Shown piece by piece: positions 30,422 to 41,883 of a DNA stretch of 42,703 nucleotides (position 1 is its first letter; every line of letters begins with the position of its first letter). The notes below the pieces were generated by a model. The model did no database searches. It saw only the letters and a program-made list of their open reading frames with translations, and had not been told where the DNA came from. Source of the stretch: Jaapia argillacea MUCL 33604 (lineage: Eukaryota; Basidiomycota; Agaricomycetes; Jaapiales; Jaapiaceae); contig KL197726.1 of assembly GCA_000697665.1 (NCBI GenBank), forward strand, positions 529,664 to 572,366, read 5' to 3'. A program made the position numbers and the translations under genes.

Positions 30422-33400
30422 ATGTTCAAGTCCAAGAAGAAGGGCGTCGCCGACGCCGTTCTCGATAACTCCGGCTTCACGATGGCTTTCGTCGCCAACC
30501 TCGCTGATGGCGCGATTGCTGTCCCAGGTTTGAAAGCTGCGGCTCAGATCGCGAAGCAGTTGATCGAAGTCGCGCAGGTGAGTGGACTGATTCTCCGACG
30601 AAGGTTTTTATCGACGGTAGATGGATTTGTAGAAGGTGAGATCTAACAAGGAAGATTGCTTGACTGTTGCCACGCGCACCTGCGATCTTGTTAGCACTCT
30701 CGTGAAATGCCTAGAGGGGAAGCGACAAGAGGACATCGAGGAAGGGTTGAAGGGAAATATTGACGAGTTTGGACGGTATGTCTCCCTCCCTCCCGATGAT
30801 TGCCCTTTGAGTACCTCGTAACATCGGTGTATCCGTAGCCAACTAGAGAAGATCCGAACTGAGATGCAGAAGATGGCATCTCGCAAGACTCTTGCTCGCA
30901 TAGTGAACCGCACCGAAGATGCTCAAGATATCATTCAGTGGAAAGAATGTTTGGATCAGGCCCACAAGACATTCCAGGTTCGGATTTCTGCTTTGTATCT
31001 ATGGCTTTCGCAATTTGACCCCCGCTAACTGTAGATTCAATTGGGGATCGGGGGAAGGTTGTTTGCAGCTGATGCTCATGATCAAGTGATGCAAAAGCTC
31101 GAGGCCATTCAGCAAGCCATAGTGTGTACTATACCTTGTTGCTTAACCTTCTTTGTATGTCTGACGAGATCAATAGGTTCCGCCTCCCAATCTAAACAAG
31201 TAAGGTGTTGTTTGCTTCACCGTATTTACTGTATGAACTCATTTGAGTATAGTCTTCTTGTTTCACGGGCATTACCCCCTGCACCACCTATCTTTGTTGG
31301 CCGAGACCAGTATCTCACAGCAGCTATTGACCTCATCATCCACAGTGATGAACCAAAAAGATTAGCCATTTTAGGTGGTGGGGGTATGGGTAAGACCACC
31401 CTTGCATGTGCAATATTGCAGCATCCTCAAGTTGTGGACAAGTTCAAAGACCGGAGATTTTTTATAGCATTTGATGCAGCCACTTCAGCTCAGCTGCTTC
31501 TAGACTATATTTTAGCTGTGTTGCAAGTTTCTAGGCCTCAGCAAGATGCTCGTCTTGTGTTAGAAAACTTTTTACAGGCTGCACCAGCAACTTTTCTGGT
31601 GTTAGATAATTTTGAAACTCCATATCTTGGTGCAGATCAGCACACAGTAGTTACAGTTCTACAGAAGATTGCAGCATATTCTCAGATTACTCTGATGATT
31701 ACAATGCGTGGAACTCAAAGTCCATATGGCATATTATGGTCAATTCCATCTGTAATACCACCACTGCCATCATTATCTCTTGAGGCTGCTTGTACTGCAT
31801 TTCTTACAGTAAATCCAAATCTTAGCCAGTCAAATGACCTTGATGAGCTTCTTCAGGCATTAGATTGTATGCCACTAGCAATTCATCTAATTGCTCACCT
31901 GGCAAAGTATCAGCCTTTACGTGTACTCCTACAGAGGTGGAAGCGAGAGCAAACACAGCTATTGAGTTTAGAGGGGGATGGCCGCTTGTCCAACATTGAG
32001 ACATCAATCTCACTGTCCTTGTCATTTATTTCACCTGATGCAGTTAGGATTTTATCTATTATCTGCTACTTGCCTGATGGTGTACTTCACTGGGAAGACA
32101 GATTGGATACAATTGTGTCAAACTTGAGTGTCCTTCCTGCTTGTGGTGATCTGCTAAAAGCAGCACTAGTCTATAATCAAGGGAACTGCCTTAAAGTACT
32201 TTCACCCATTAGACATTATATACTACAAGTTCATGAGCCTACAGCTGAGGATGTTGAAGCTATTAAGAGTTTTTACATTGATTTGGCAGATATACATAGT
32301 CAATGGTCTTGGAATGATGATACATATAAAAAAGCACACCAGGATCTTGTTCCTGAAATTGGTAACATCACATCAGTATTCTTAAATGCTATTCACTTGC
32401 ATCTGAATTCACAAATTGCAAATACTACTATTATACTCTCATCATTCTTCTCTACTTGCCAACCTTCTATTGTGCTATTAAAGGCACTGGAAGTACAACT
32501 GCCAACATCCCAACTAAGTGAATTCACAGGACTTGTAAACTTTTGGCTTGGGAAGATATCATACCGCCTGGGCCATCTTGATGAGGCAAAGCAATATATT
32601 GAAAGAGCAATGGCAGAATTTGAAACTACTGGAAAAGCACAGAAAGCTATTCATGCCTTCAAAGTTTGGGTACTATTGCAGGGTTTCAGGGTAACTATGC
32701 ACATGCTAAAGAAATACTAGCTCAGGCTAAAGTACAATTTGAGGCAATTGAAGATAATTTAGGTGCCACTCAATGTCTTCATGGCACAGCAGATATCTTG
32801 AATGTAGAAAATAAGTCTACAGATGCTAAAAATCTGTTAACACAGGCTAGAGTGCAGTATGATATGATTGGTGATAAGCTAGGCACTGCTCAGTGCCTTC
32901 AAATCTTTGGAAATATCTGCTATATGGAGGGTGATTATTCAGATGCAAAAGGTATGCTAGAGGAAGCTAAAGCAAAGTTTGACATGATTGGAAATAAGTT
33001 AGGGAGTGCTCAATGCCTTCACAGTTTAGGTGGTGTGCTCTATATGGAAGACAAGTATACTGAAGCTCGAGATATGTTTGAACAAGGAAAAATACAATTT
33101 GAGATAGTGGGAGATAAATCAGAAACTGCTTACTGTCTTAAAGGATTAAGTAACATTCTACAGGTAGAGGGTCAGTTAGATGATGCCAAAGATATTCTAG
33201 CACAGGCTAGAGCTCTACATAACAGTCTGGGAAATAAGCTAGGAGTGGCTCAGTGCCTATGGAGATTAGCTGATATACTATGTCTGGAGAATAAATATGC
33301 TGAGGCCAAAGGTGCACTAGAGCAGGCAAAAGCACAGTTTGAGATACTTAAAGTCAATATAGGGATAGCTCAATGCTATCAAACTTTAGGTGATATTTTA

Positions 33401-33907
33401 TACATGGAGAATGACTATCCAGCTGCCAAAATTATGCTTGAGCAGGCAAAGGCACTGTTTGACATGATTGAAGTTAAAGTAGGGAGTGCTCAATGCTTGA
33501 AAAGCCTTGGTGTCATGTTTCGTAGAGAAAACAGATATACAGATGCTAAAGCTATGTTTCAACAAGCTAAGGGGCAGTTTGAAGCCATTGGAGATAAACA
33601 AGGGGTTGCTCTTTGCCTTCATCATTTGGGTTCTATCTTAGGTGTAGAGGAAAACTATGTAGATGCCAAGGAAATGCTGGAACAGGCAAGGTCTCTTTAT
33701 GATGTCATTGGAATCACTGCAAGTAGTGCCCAGTGTTGTGAGAATTTGGGCAATATTCTTTTTGTAGAGAAGAATTATATAGATGCTAGAAATTTGCTTG
33801 AACAGGCAAAGAGATTATATGATTCTTCTGGAGGAGCTGCAGGGTCTGCTAGTTGTGTGAATAAATTGAAGGAGGTATCCCAAGCTGAAGGGCTATTGCA
33901 CGCTTAG
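30422..33907 (+). pseudogene. NLR-type protein: MLKL-like N-terminus, NB-ARC, TPR repeats; one frameshift
   Basis: Exons are 30422-30577, 30633-30775, 30839-30977, 31035-31121, 31177-31199 and 31253-33907, with introns of 53-63 nt. Residues 1-165 are helical with VPGLKAAAQIAKQLIEVAQ followed by VRSNKEDC, as in basidiomycete four-helix MLKL_NTD-like domains. The NB-ARC then has P-loop GGGGMGKTT, Walker B FLVLDNFE, ITMRG and a GLPLA-like CMPLAIHLI. The C-terminus is ten 40-residue TPRs. Such proteins are thought to sense non-self or damage and to trigger membrane-linked cell death; that role is inferred from domains only. One base is missing in the AAA at 32661-32663: the frame jumps inside the linker repeat and the rest stays open to 33907. 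This is either a recent null allele or a sequence error. Exons 1-4 are GC-rich in codon choice, while exon 6 is AT-rich. Confidence 0.85.
32666..33890 (+). repeat. Ten tandem 120-bp TPR units inside the NLR gene
   Basis: Each unit encodes 40 residues with the pattern LGxILxxExxYxDAKxMLEQAKxxFxxIGDKxGxAQCL. Unit length is constant (120 bp) and the Ala-Gln-Cys-Leu junction is kept in most units. Neighbouring units share long near-identical stretches at DNA level, which suggests expansion by unequal exchange. Residues between the helices (positions after GDK and around YMEGDY) vary most. Confidence 0.9.
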
Positions 33908-33952
33908 TAGTCATGTATACTGGCTACTTACCTTTCAGTGCATCCTCAAATA

Positions 33953-34340
33953 CTGTACCATTTCGATCAATTCAACAGGGGGTGTGACCCGTGACCACTC
34001 CAACTGTGGGACAGATTCGACAACTTGGCTGGTGATCTGTGACCAACAAAAAATTTCGACAGTCAGCTCAGAAATAGGTCTGTTTTGAGTCTGAATTTCT
34101 ATGGTATCCCATGCCAGGAAGGAACTCAATGTAGTAGTCACATGTATTCTAGTGAAATTACGCCTGAAAGTCCTGAAAATAGGCCTTTGAGTAGCTCTGG
34201 GAGAATTTTGAAATTTCAGCCTCCGTGACAGTGAAAATATGGATTCAACAAATGGCCTGGTGACCCATGACACATGGTCAAAATTCGACAAAAATGGGCT
34301 TTGATACCCGTGACCTGTCGAATTGATCGAAATGGTACAG
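33953..34340. mobile_element. 388-bp Tc1/mariner-like MITE in the 3' flank of the NLR gene
   Basis: The ends are CTGTACCATTTCGATCAATT and its inverted copy, flanked by TA at 33951-33952 and 34341-34342. Subterminal GTGACCCGTGACC-type repeats occur near both ends (33976-33988 and 34260-34275, 34305-34320) and could be transposase binding sites. There is no coding capacity. The left end is only 45 bp after the NLR stop codon, so transcripts of that gene may end within it. A partial relative lies at 20230-20359. Confidence 0.9.
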
Positions 34341-34342
34341 TA

Positions 34343-35190
34343 AATATCATCATTTCAATTCTGTTACTTGTCAATTTCTTTTCTGTGGAGGTGAATTGTG
34401 CTAAAGTCCTGTTGTCATGTAGATAGGCTATAGTACTTCTGTAGTAGGTACAATTGATGAATGGAAACGCTATCAGACTGAATGGAAAGTAAGGGTGAAA
34501 TGAAAACAACAGAGTGACATGTACCCCAAAAAGCACAAGATTGTTAGAGAGGCTTACCATTTGTTCACATTTTTTCTTTCTAATAGTCCCACTCCTGGTT
34601 GCTGAACTCACCTCAATCTAACCCCATATGATTGTCTTGAATCCTCAAAATCCAGTCATTCACTTTTACCAAAACCAACTTCTAGCCTTGTGCTTCCCTT
34701 TCTCTAATTACTCCCTCTATCTATACTGTAATTCGACTCCATACTACATAGGGGTGTAATGGTTCACACATTGCAGATATTGAGAAGGCTGGGTGACATT
34801 TCCGTTGCATCATCAGTTACCCATACTTGGTTGACCGTACCTCTGTAGCTCCTCCCGAGCAGCATTGAGTAAGGTCGGTATTTGTTGAAAATATTGTATC
34901 TCCCCACGAATCAATGACAAGGGCAACTATCCACGAAACCATCTAAATTACCAGCTGGTCCATCCAACAACACCCAGTAGCTATAGTCAAGTACTAAAGA
35001 TTTCGATATAACCAAACACACACACGGCGAACCTCGTCCAAAAATCACAGTTATCCAACACCTAACACACCCTATCATGAACTTCTCGTTCTCTCCAACC
35101 ATTACCGCCACAATACCTCCAAGAACAACCACCGAACCCCCATTAAACGGCAGACCTCCAATGAGGAGCCTGGAGCGTGGCAGGACGGTT
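34343..35190. other. Intergenic, no gene seen
   Basis: This is AT-rich sequence downstream of both the NLR gene (plus strand) and RER1 (minus strand), so both transcripts should end here. Open frames are short and show no domain. CCATACTACATAGGGGTGTAATGG near 34740 is unremarkable. Nothing else is supported. Confidence 0.5.
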
Positions 35191-36207
35191 TTAGTGTGAG
35201 CCATAACGGGCTTTGCGGCCGATATCGAAGGGGACGTATTTGTACTTGATCATGTGCCTGGTGATGCGGAGACATATCAGTAAGAGTCGGCGTGATAGTG
35301 AGTACATGGGGGGTGGAGCATGGTGGGTGGGCAGGTGCAAAGAATGGAGGGCCGAGAAAATGGAAGTAAACGTACTGGATTTGTCTCCGCATGGTCAGGA
35401 AGAAGAGTACGAAGAAGTACATGACGAGGATTGGCCAGTATACTGGGACGTCGAATACTTCTGATACAGTGCAGAAGAGCGCGAGGAGGGTAGCTCGTGT
35501 CGCTGATAACCTAAACAACGTGACGAGGAAGTTAGAATGTGGCGAAACGATGAATGTGGCGTAATTCTAGCAGGGAGGGATGTAGTGGCAAGGTGGAAGC
35601 TTACCAGAATTGCCACTCGGGCAACCTCCGTACGAATGGTCGGAACTCGTCATCCCGTTGGGAAGGCAGGGGCGAGCTTTCTTCTCCGCCACCTTCAACT
35701 TCATCCGCTAATAAATCCTCTTGGAGGGAAGGATCGAACTTGGGTTGGAGGAAGGCGAGGAGGAGGTTCAGGAGATAGATTGCATGAGCGTCTATGTTAT
35801 TCCGGTCAGGCGTTAGGTGACGAGCGGGCAGAGGCGCAAGGTGGGCTGGACTTACAGCATACTAGAGAAGGTTATCCGAGAACGACGTGAGTGAGCTTCT
35901 GGAGTCAGATTGAGGGGAATTCCAAGCTCACCAATGTACCACTATGAATCAAATGGAGATTCCAACGTCAGCTTTTCCCATCCATAAAATCCGCGAGAAA
36001 TTTGACAAAACTCACCCCTTGCGATAACAGAATTCTAAGAAGGAACACTCCCAACAACCCTGCAGTCCCAATCCATCTATACAGTCCAAATGGTGTGATA
36101 CGATCCAGCGTTTGCTGATATTGCCGTTGCAATTTCGTGTAATGCTGTACGAGGGGTGTGAGAGGACCCTGGAACGCCGTCGAGTCTGCGTTTCCGGCTT
36201 CCATCAT
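35191..36207 (-). CDS. RER1: RER1 family ER-retention receptor
   Basis: RER1 is a four-pass Golgi membrane protein that returns ER membrane proteins in COPI vesicles. Six exons (minus strand): 36207-36016, 35941-35932, 35861-35856, 35791-35605, 35510-35376, 35257-35191. They join in phase to 198 residues, the usual size. Recognisable blocks: [93 protein letters not shown] and a C-terminal [17 protein letters not shown]. Hydrophobic segments match the family's membrane spans. Exons 2 and 3 are only 10 and 6 nt and together encode the conserved WYIVCY core; introns are 70, 64, 94 and 118 nt (the first is 74). It is head to head with the glycerate kinase gene, start codons 357 bp apart. Confidence 0.95.
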
Positions 36208-36564
36208 CGCTCAGAGGTTTTGCGAGACTGATTAGAGATTTTTGAGAGTAGGAAGGGGTATCTAGCCACAGGACGTGAGGGATCGTGAGGGAAAAGCCGT
36301 GAGTTGCAGACGCTCGTACGTGTCGCTGCGCGTTCGACTTTTTGGTATTGTTGAATATTTGGGGGTGGACGATGACGGAGACCTCGGGTAGACTGCGGAG
36401 ACCACGTCAGGAGACCTAGGATCTCGGTCCGGAGACGGATCGCCATCCTCACCGCTCCCTCTCCTGCTATAGCCGACGACGCATATACCCCACTTTTCAT
36501 GTAAATATACACAATATCCTCTGGAAAGTTGTCTAGATTTCTCCCTCGTCGTAGGCTGCTCGCT
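36208..36564. promoter_or_regulatory. Bidirectional promoter region, RER1 and glycerate kinase
   Basis: The 357 bp between the two divergent start codons must hold both core promoters and 5' leaders. I see no clear TATA box at a fixed distance from either start. TATTTGGGGG and GTAAATATACACAATAT (near 36500) are the most AT-rich patches. Confidence 0.55.
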
Positions 36565-37717
36565 ATGGCCACCGAAAATCCCCCTCCAGCTATCTCACAT
36601 ATGGCCTCTCACATCCTCAAACATCTCAGCCACCATCGATCCCAGTCGGTGACACCAGGCAGTCCTACTCCTCCTCTTCTCGTAGGCGTACAGGGTCCAC
36701 AAGGATCTGGGAAAACTTATCTTACTTCCCTCCTCCGACAATTCCTGACCTCTCCACCCAGTGGCCTGAGCGTCGCGGTATTGTCGATCGATGATCTTTA
36801 CTTGCCTCACGATGGTTTGGTTAGACTCGCCGAAGAGTACCCCGACAATAAGTTGTTGAAGGGGAGGGGACAGCCTGGGACGCACGACGTCGCTCTGGGA
36901 ACTAAACTCTTGAACGATTTCAAGAAGATCAACGATCCCACCTCCGGCAATACCTCGGTAACGGTTCCCATCTTTGACAAGAGTCTCTTTGGCGGGGAGG
37001 GTGATCGGTTACCATCCGGTACCATAGTAAGCCCTCCATTGGATGTGGTGATCTTGGAAGGCTGGTGTATGGGATTCTGCCCCAACACTCCAGAAGAAAT
37101 CGAGAGGAGGTGGAAGGATGAAGGATCGGCGAAAGGGCTGCAAAAGAGCGTGTTTGATTTGAGGAGTTATGTGAGGTTGGAGGATGCGTTAGACGTAAAT
37201 GAGCGGCTAAGGAGTTATGTTGGTTGGTGGGAACTGTTAGATGTCTTCATCCAGGTATGTCGCCTCATTGTTTCGAACGAAACAAGGCGATTACTGATGT
37301 ATACGATAGATCAAGCCTGTCGACTCCTCGCCGTATTCTTTCATATACAAATGGCGTCTTGAACAAGAGCACTACATGAAATCTCTGAACGGTGGCAAGG
37401 GTATGACTGATAGCCAAGTCAAATCGTCAGTCTTCCTACCTCCGCTTCGTTCCTCCCCGCATGTATTGACTCTGTTCATCAGATTCGTTGACCGTTACAT
37501 TCCGGGTTACATATTCTTCTCTGACGGCATCACTGAAGGTGACTTCCACACTGTCGCTCATGTTCGCATCCCGAACTCAAGAAACTGAATTCGCGCTCGC
37601 TTACTAGGCGCGATCGACCCGTCCACAAACGTCCGTATCCCACCAAGATGGAAGGACAAGGGTCTCTCCATAACCATTGGCGAGACCAGAGACCTCGTCA
37701 GCGTGGGCCAATTCTAA
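36565..37717 (+). CDS. TDA10: ATP-dependent glycerate kinase-like P-loop kinase (TDA10/GLYK family)
   Basis: Four exons, 36565-37254, 37310-37425, 37483-37538 and 37608-37717, join in phase to 323 residues. The P-loop is GVQGPQGSGKTYLTSLL. It is followed by the family blocks LSIDDLYLPHDGL, GRGQPGTHDVALG, PIFDKSLFGGEGDR and DVVILEGWCMGFCP, then PVDSSPYSFIYKWRLEQEHY and GMTDSQVKSFVDRYIPGY. This matches yeast Tda10 and plant D-glycerate 3-kinase, which phosphorylate D-glycerate to 3-phosphoglycerate. The plant enzyme works in photorespiration; the fungal role is less clear. The ATG at 36565 was chosen; the upstream open stretch has no ATG. Introns are 55, 57 and 69 nt. No defect is seen. Confidence 0.92.
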
Positions 37718-40228
37718 CCTTTCTTACGAGAGGACCTGTAGAGTTGGTAGGTCAAACCCTACCATCTTCTCCCTCATCCCCTGTCCTGTAAACTCATCCT
37801 CGCCCCTGAAGACACCGAAAGAAGAGAAGAAGAATGTACGATCTTGTTGTATCATACCACCTCAATTGGCCTTTGGTCGTTCTGCGAACGCCGAAAGGAC
37901 GATTTGGGCATTAAGGAGCTCTTTGTATTTTCCTCCGACTGGGTGGGAAAGCCATCGGTTGCGATAGCTTTCGCTCTAGTCAGAACGGGATGCAATGGTT
38001 TCTGCCTTCGTGATGTTCATCCTTGGCATCCGATTGGCCTTGGCTTCGCGGGCACTTTTTCGCCGTCCTGCGCATGTTGAATCGACAAACATGGGACGTT
38101 CTAGTAGAGGTTGCATCTCAACTCCAGGGGTGTCCAAGCAACCTCACTTCGTTGCGGTGTTATTGAATTTCCATCATTCCTTGGTGGTCAATCTGTTTTC
38201 TAATGCTCTTTACCCCACTTGACTGAGTAGTCCCTCGACCATGAGACATGCTGGCCATACCATCACCCCTTACAAACGTTTCTAATTGCGACAGCCGTCG
38301 TGAGCGACCTCTTCCGACCCATTCTTGCGATGCCAGATACCACTTACCATACTCCGGGATTGGAATCCCAGATGAGTTCCGGCACGACCGCCTGAGGTGG
38401 CCTACATACATACATCATCATCATCATCATGACCTTTTCCATCCGCAGCTTTCTTGCAACGAACGAGCCCAGGAAGACTTTGATAATTCGAGGCTCGCTG
38501 GCTGTCGAATCTTTCCACCTTTGTTCTCTTATCGGCGGTGTTGAAGATAACAGTGTGTTATTTGTCACGACGATTTGGGGAAGGCGGTGCGTGGTTCTAT
38601 CGTCAATATCAGATCTCACTTATTGAGGACGCCCTTCATGTTTTCAGACCTCCCCCGAGGAACTTTCCATGTTCTCCTCCTTCGTTCTGTTGACATCATC
38701 GCTAAAGTTAACGATCCACTCCTTCGCCATGAGCCGATCCGTCCACCTCTTGTAACGAGAGGATGAACCGAGCCGTCCAAACTATCCACCATCCTCCGAT
38801 CCAGATGGTCGGCCAAGTCCGTTCATTCTCGTGTATCATTCCGAAAGATCGACGGATGCTCATATTACTTGTTCATCTTCAGAGGTTGCCACCAAGCGCC
38901 GTGAAGTGGCACATCTCGCGATAATCATGAGGTTTCTCGTCGGCCGATAAACTCGCCTGAAGCTGCATATCTCAATCTCTCGGAGAGTTAAGTTTGGTCT
39001 GAGGGTTTGGAGGATAAGATGAAGAACGTGCGCTGTTCATCTTCGAGTAGGTGAATGGGGTTCCGATCCTATCGATGATCCGTTACTTGATGCATTTTCT
39101 GTGCGTGGTTCTCATCGCGAACAGGACGGGAATGGAAAATGTTCCAAATCAGAGGAACGAGAAGATCAGACAAACTGCGATGGCTGTCAGGCATGTCAAT
39201 GCGTCCACCTGCAGTTCGTTCCCGCTGATCGTAGTTCCAGGTGAGTGAGGAGCATTGCACGTTAGGGGGTGACAGGATGATTGATGAAACTCAAAATAGC
39301 ACTCTCCAGGAACGCCTTGTAACCAGAAACGAGGACTGCGGGGTGATCTGGTTGGTTCCCCGTCTCCGAGGACTTCATTCCAAGACGCTCGCGTTGGTGG
39401 GAAAGCTGACCGTTCCTTGAGCCAGAACGATTTCATAGCTCCGCTTCTGACACTAGTTGCCCTGTGTCTCTGTGAAAATGGACTTTTTTTTGATCGATAG
39501 CATTAACCCACCCCGTCACAGACGCGATTCATTCTGCGCGCTAAACCTTGTTCTTCGCCTGGACTCGGTTCTCCATACCTCTTGTGCATGGCTGCGGTTG
39601 CGACTACCTGGCGTCCAACACTCCTCGGTGACCGCTTGAACTAGCAACCCGTAGCTTGGTGGGAGACCGCACATATATAGCCATTGGCTCCGAAATTGAA
39701 CCCTGTTTCACCGATGGAACACGATCCAGGTTCTCTTTCCAGCAATTCCACCCCATTCTTTGTTCGCTTCTATCGTGCGCGTTGGATTTCACACTCCACC
39801 TCTGGCCTTCCGGCCAGTGTCCTCTCCGTCATGTTCGACGACGTAAGATCACCTTAGTCCTTCAGGCAAGTGAAAGCTTTCATGGTTGTCTGCAGTTCGT
39901 CCATGTCTGATACGCACCCTAGAAACATTACGCATCGTTCCCTAACATTAGATCGAATCTCGTGAAGAATGGCTTTGTATAGCCCTGTGATTCCAAGCGG
40001 CTATGCTTCCTCGGCACAGAACCGCGAGGGACAGCTACCATGCAGACCAGGGCTACTGTGACCTCGAAATTTGTTCGCTAACCCGACAAGGCCGTTGACA
40101 AGGACAAGTTATGCTCGGCGATTCCGATCAACCTCCAGAGACGCTCCCGATCGAAGGACACTCGCGAGGATGGACCCACAAACCTCCATGACCTGCTTGA
40201 CCATGTTCACACCCTCCTCCCTCGCCTC
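37718..40228. other. 2.5 kb without a recognisable gene
   Basis: GC is moderate, but the longest open frame is under 100 codons and none shows a domain. A short CAT/ATC microsatellite lies at 38406-38431. Clustered stops in all frames argue against a host gene. It may be old decayed sequence next to the F-box pseudogene. Confidence 0.5.
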
Positions 40229-41883
40229 CTATACCAGCGGAAGCGCACCGTGAACATCTTCCCAAATCCCCAGTTGGTCATGCAACTCCGGATGAGGATC
40301 CCTGATGTACTCCGAATTAAGGAATGCCGCATCGTTATCGATGTTGAACCGACTACTCAACAGGAGCCTGAGGAATTGTGTAACCGCCCCGGATCAGAAA
40401 TTTCAGAGTATCCGACAACCAAATCTGAAATGGGTAATTCTGGAATCGATGCGTCATCCAGTCGTTCCCTGAGGGCTTCGAAATGGCAGGTCCTGGCATC
40501 GAGAAAGAGCCTAAGGAGGGAAAGTTCTCGGCAGTGTCGAGCAAAGTGGAGCAGACAACCGAGAGTTATTTGTGGCGTCGAGATACGAGCGGGCTCGTTA
40601 TTGAGGGAGAGTGTCTCTATCAAAGGCATATTCCTCGCAAATTCCTCCATATCGTCATCGGTGACTGCCAGAGGACACAGGTGTGAAATGAAAAAGTTTC
40701 TGAGGCCACATAGCTTGTACAATGGCCTGAGATTAGCGAGCGTGATGGGCGTTGGTTCCGGATCGAGATGTTCGAAAGATCGAGGGAGGCGCAATTGGAG
40801 AGAAAGGTATTCGAGCTTGGGGCAGGCTGCTACGAGAGAATGCAAGAACTCCTCTAGGAAGAGCGGAGCGACTCTGGTAGTCTCTTGAATGATGAGATAC
40901 TGCAGATGGGGAGGCGGAAATCCCTTCTCCGTCATTGGGTGAATATCGACCAAGCGTCCTCCGAATGCCAGCCGAAGCAATTTAGGGAAAGCATCCTGCG
41001 CCACTCTGAACACATCCTCCGCAGATCCCGCATATACCTCCCCGTGGCACCCTCATACCCACCGAAGTCCGAGTCATAATCGAGTTGCTCCAAATATTCC
41101 AACTTTGACAACGTCTCCGCCACTTTAGAAGTGAGACGAAAGAGCGGAAGGAAAACTACCTCAAGTTTTGGTAAACCCCTGATGAGCTTTATGAGGTCTG
41201 ACTCCATAAGAAACGCCAAGTCGTCGTTCTGAAATCGTAGGACTAGGCATGGGAGACTCGGGTTTCGTCCAACAATATTTGGAAGATGGTTTAGAGGGAG
41301 GTCCCGAACGCCGCTTCGGGGATATCGATAATGAATTTCTCCAGTTTCTCGTGAATGAAAATCGTGGATGCAACAGCGATCTCGTGTACCGACGTATTCC
41401 ATCCAATGGACTGAAGTCGGGGGAGGATTGCATTGGGATGGGGACACTTGGCTGCGACGGTATCGAATACGGTTTTGGAGAGCTGTTTCAAAACAAAGGA
41501 CTCGGATTGTCCTTCTCGAGGAAGATACTCGACATAAAATAGGGCCCGCACTCGGGACGCATAGCGGTCGAAGTTCACCCAATCTTCTGGTGACAACTCT
41601 CTTACAAATTCCTATTCGTTGGACGAGGGTTATAGTGTATGGTGCTAACAAAGGGAATGAGAAATCCACTCACGTAGCGAGTCTCCTGCGCCTCTTTCCT
41701 TATGGGCGCCAAGAGAGAAAAGAGGTCATAAAGGTTGGTGATGTGGCGCCATAGGACGTTCAGAGCTAGCTCTGACCAATCCTTACAGACGCGCGCAGAC
41801 GCAGCGAGGATCGGGAAGTCGTCTGAATGTTTGACGGTATTCTCCAGGAGTTCTAGGACGGACAGCATACGATGGTAATTCAT
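40229..41883 (-). pseudogene. F-box protein with LRR-like C-terminus, three frameshifts
   Basis: ATG 41883 begins an F-box-like N-terminus (ELLENTVKHSDDFPILAASA, VCKDWSELALNVLWRHI), as in basidiomycete F-box proteins that recruit targets to SCF ubiquitin ligases. An intron (41612-41673, 62 nt) follows codon 70. The body is leucine-rich (LPCLVLRFQND, LIRGLPKLEVVFLPL, LSKLEYLEQLDYDSDF, CPKLEYLSLQLRLP). It ends in SRFNIDNDAAF...HDQLGIWEDVHGALPLV before TAG at 40229. The frame must shift three times: near 41302-41308, 41037-41043 and 40386-40390. Each shift is explained by one missing base, two of them in runs of G. With these corrected the length would be about 530 residues, normal for the group. 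It is either a young pseudogene or affected by homopolymer sequence errors. Confidence 0.8.

Noticed and set aside
32655-32700. Very short intron explaining the NLR frame change
   Set aside because: Available GT...AG pairs are under 25 nt apart and their removal does not restore the TPR pattern; one missing A does.
38160-39436. Genes between the glycerate kinase and the F-box gene
   Set aside because: All frames are short, with no recognisable motif and no consistent splicing that lengthens them.
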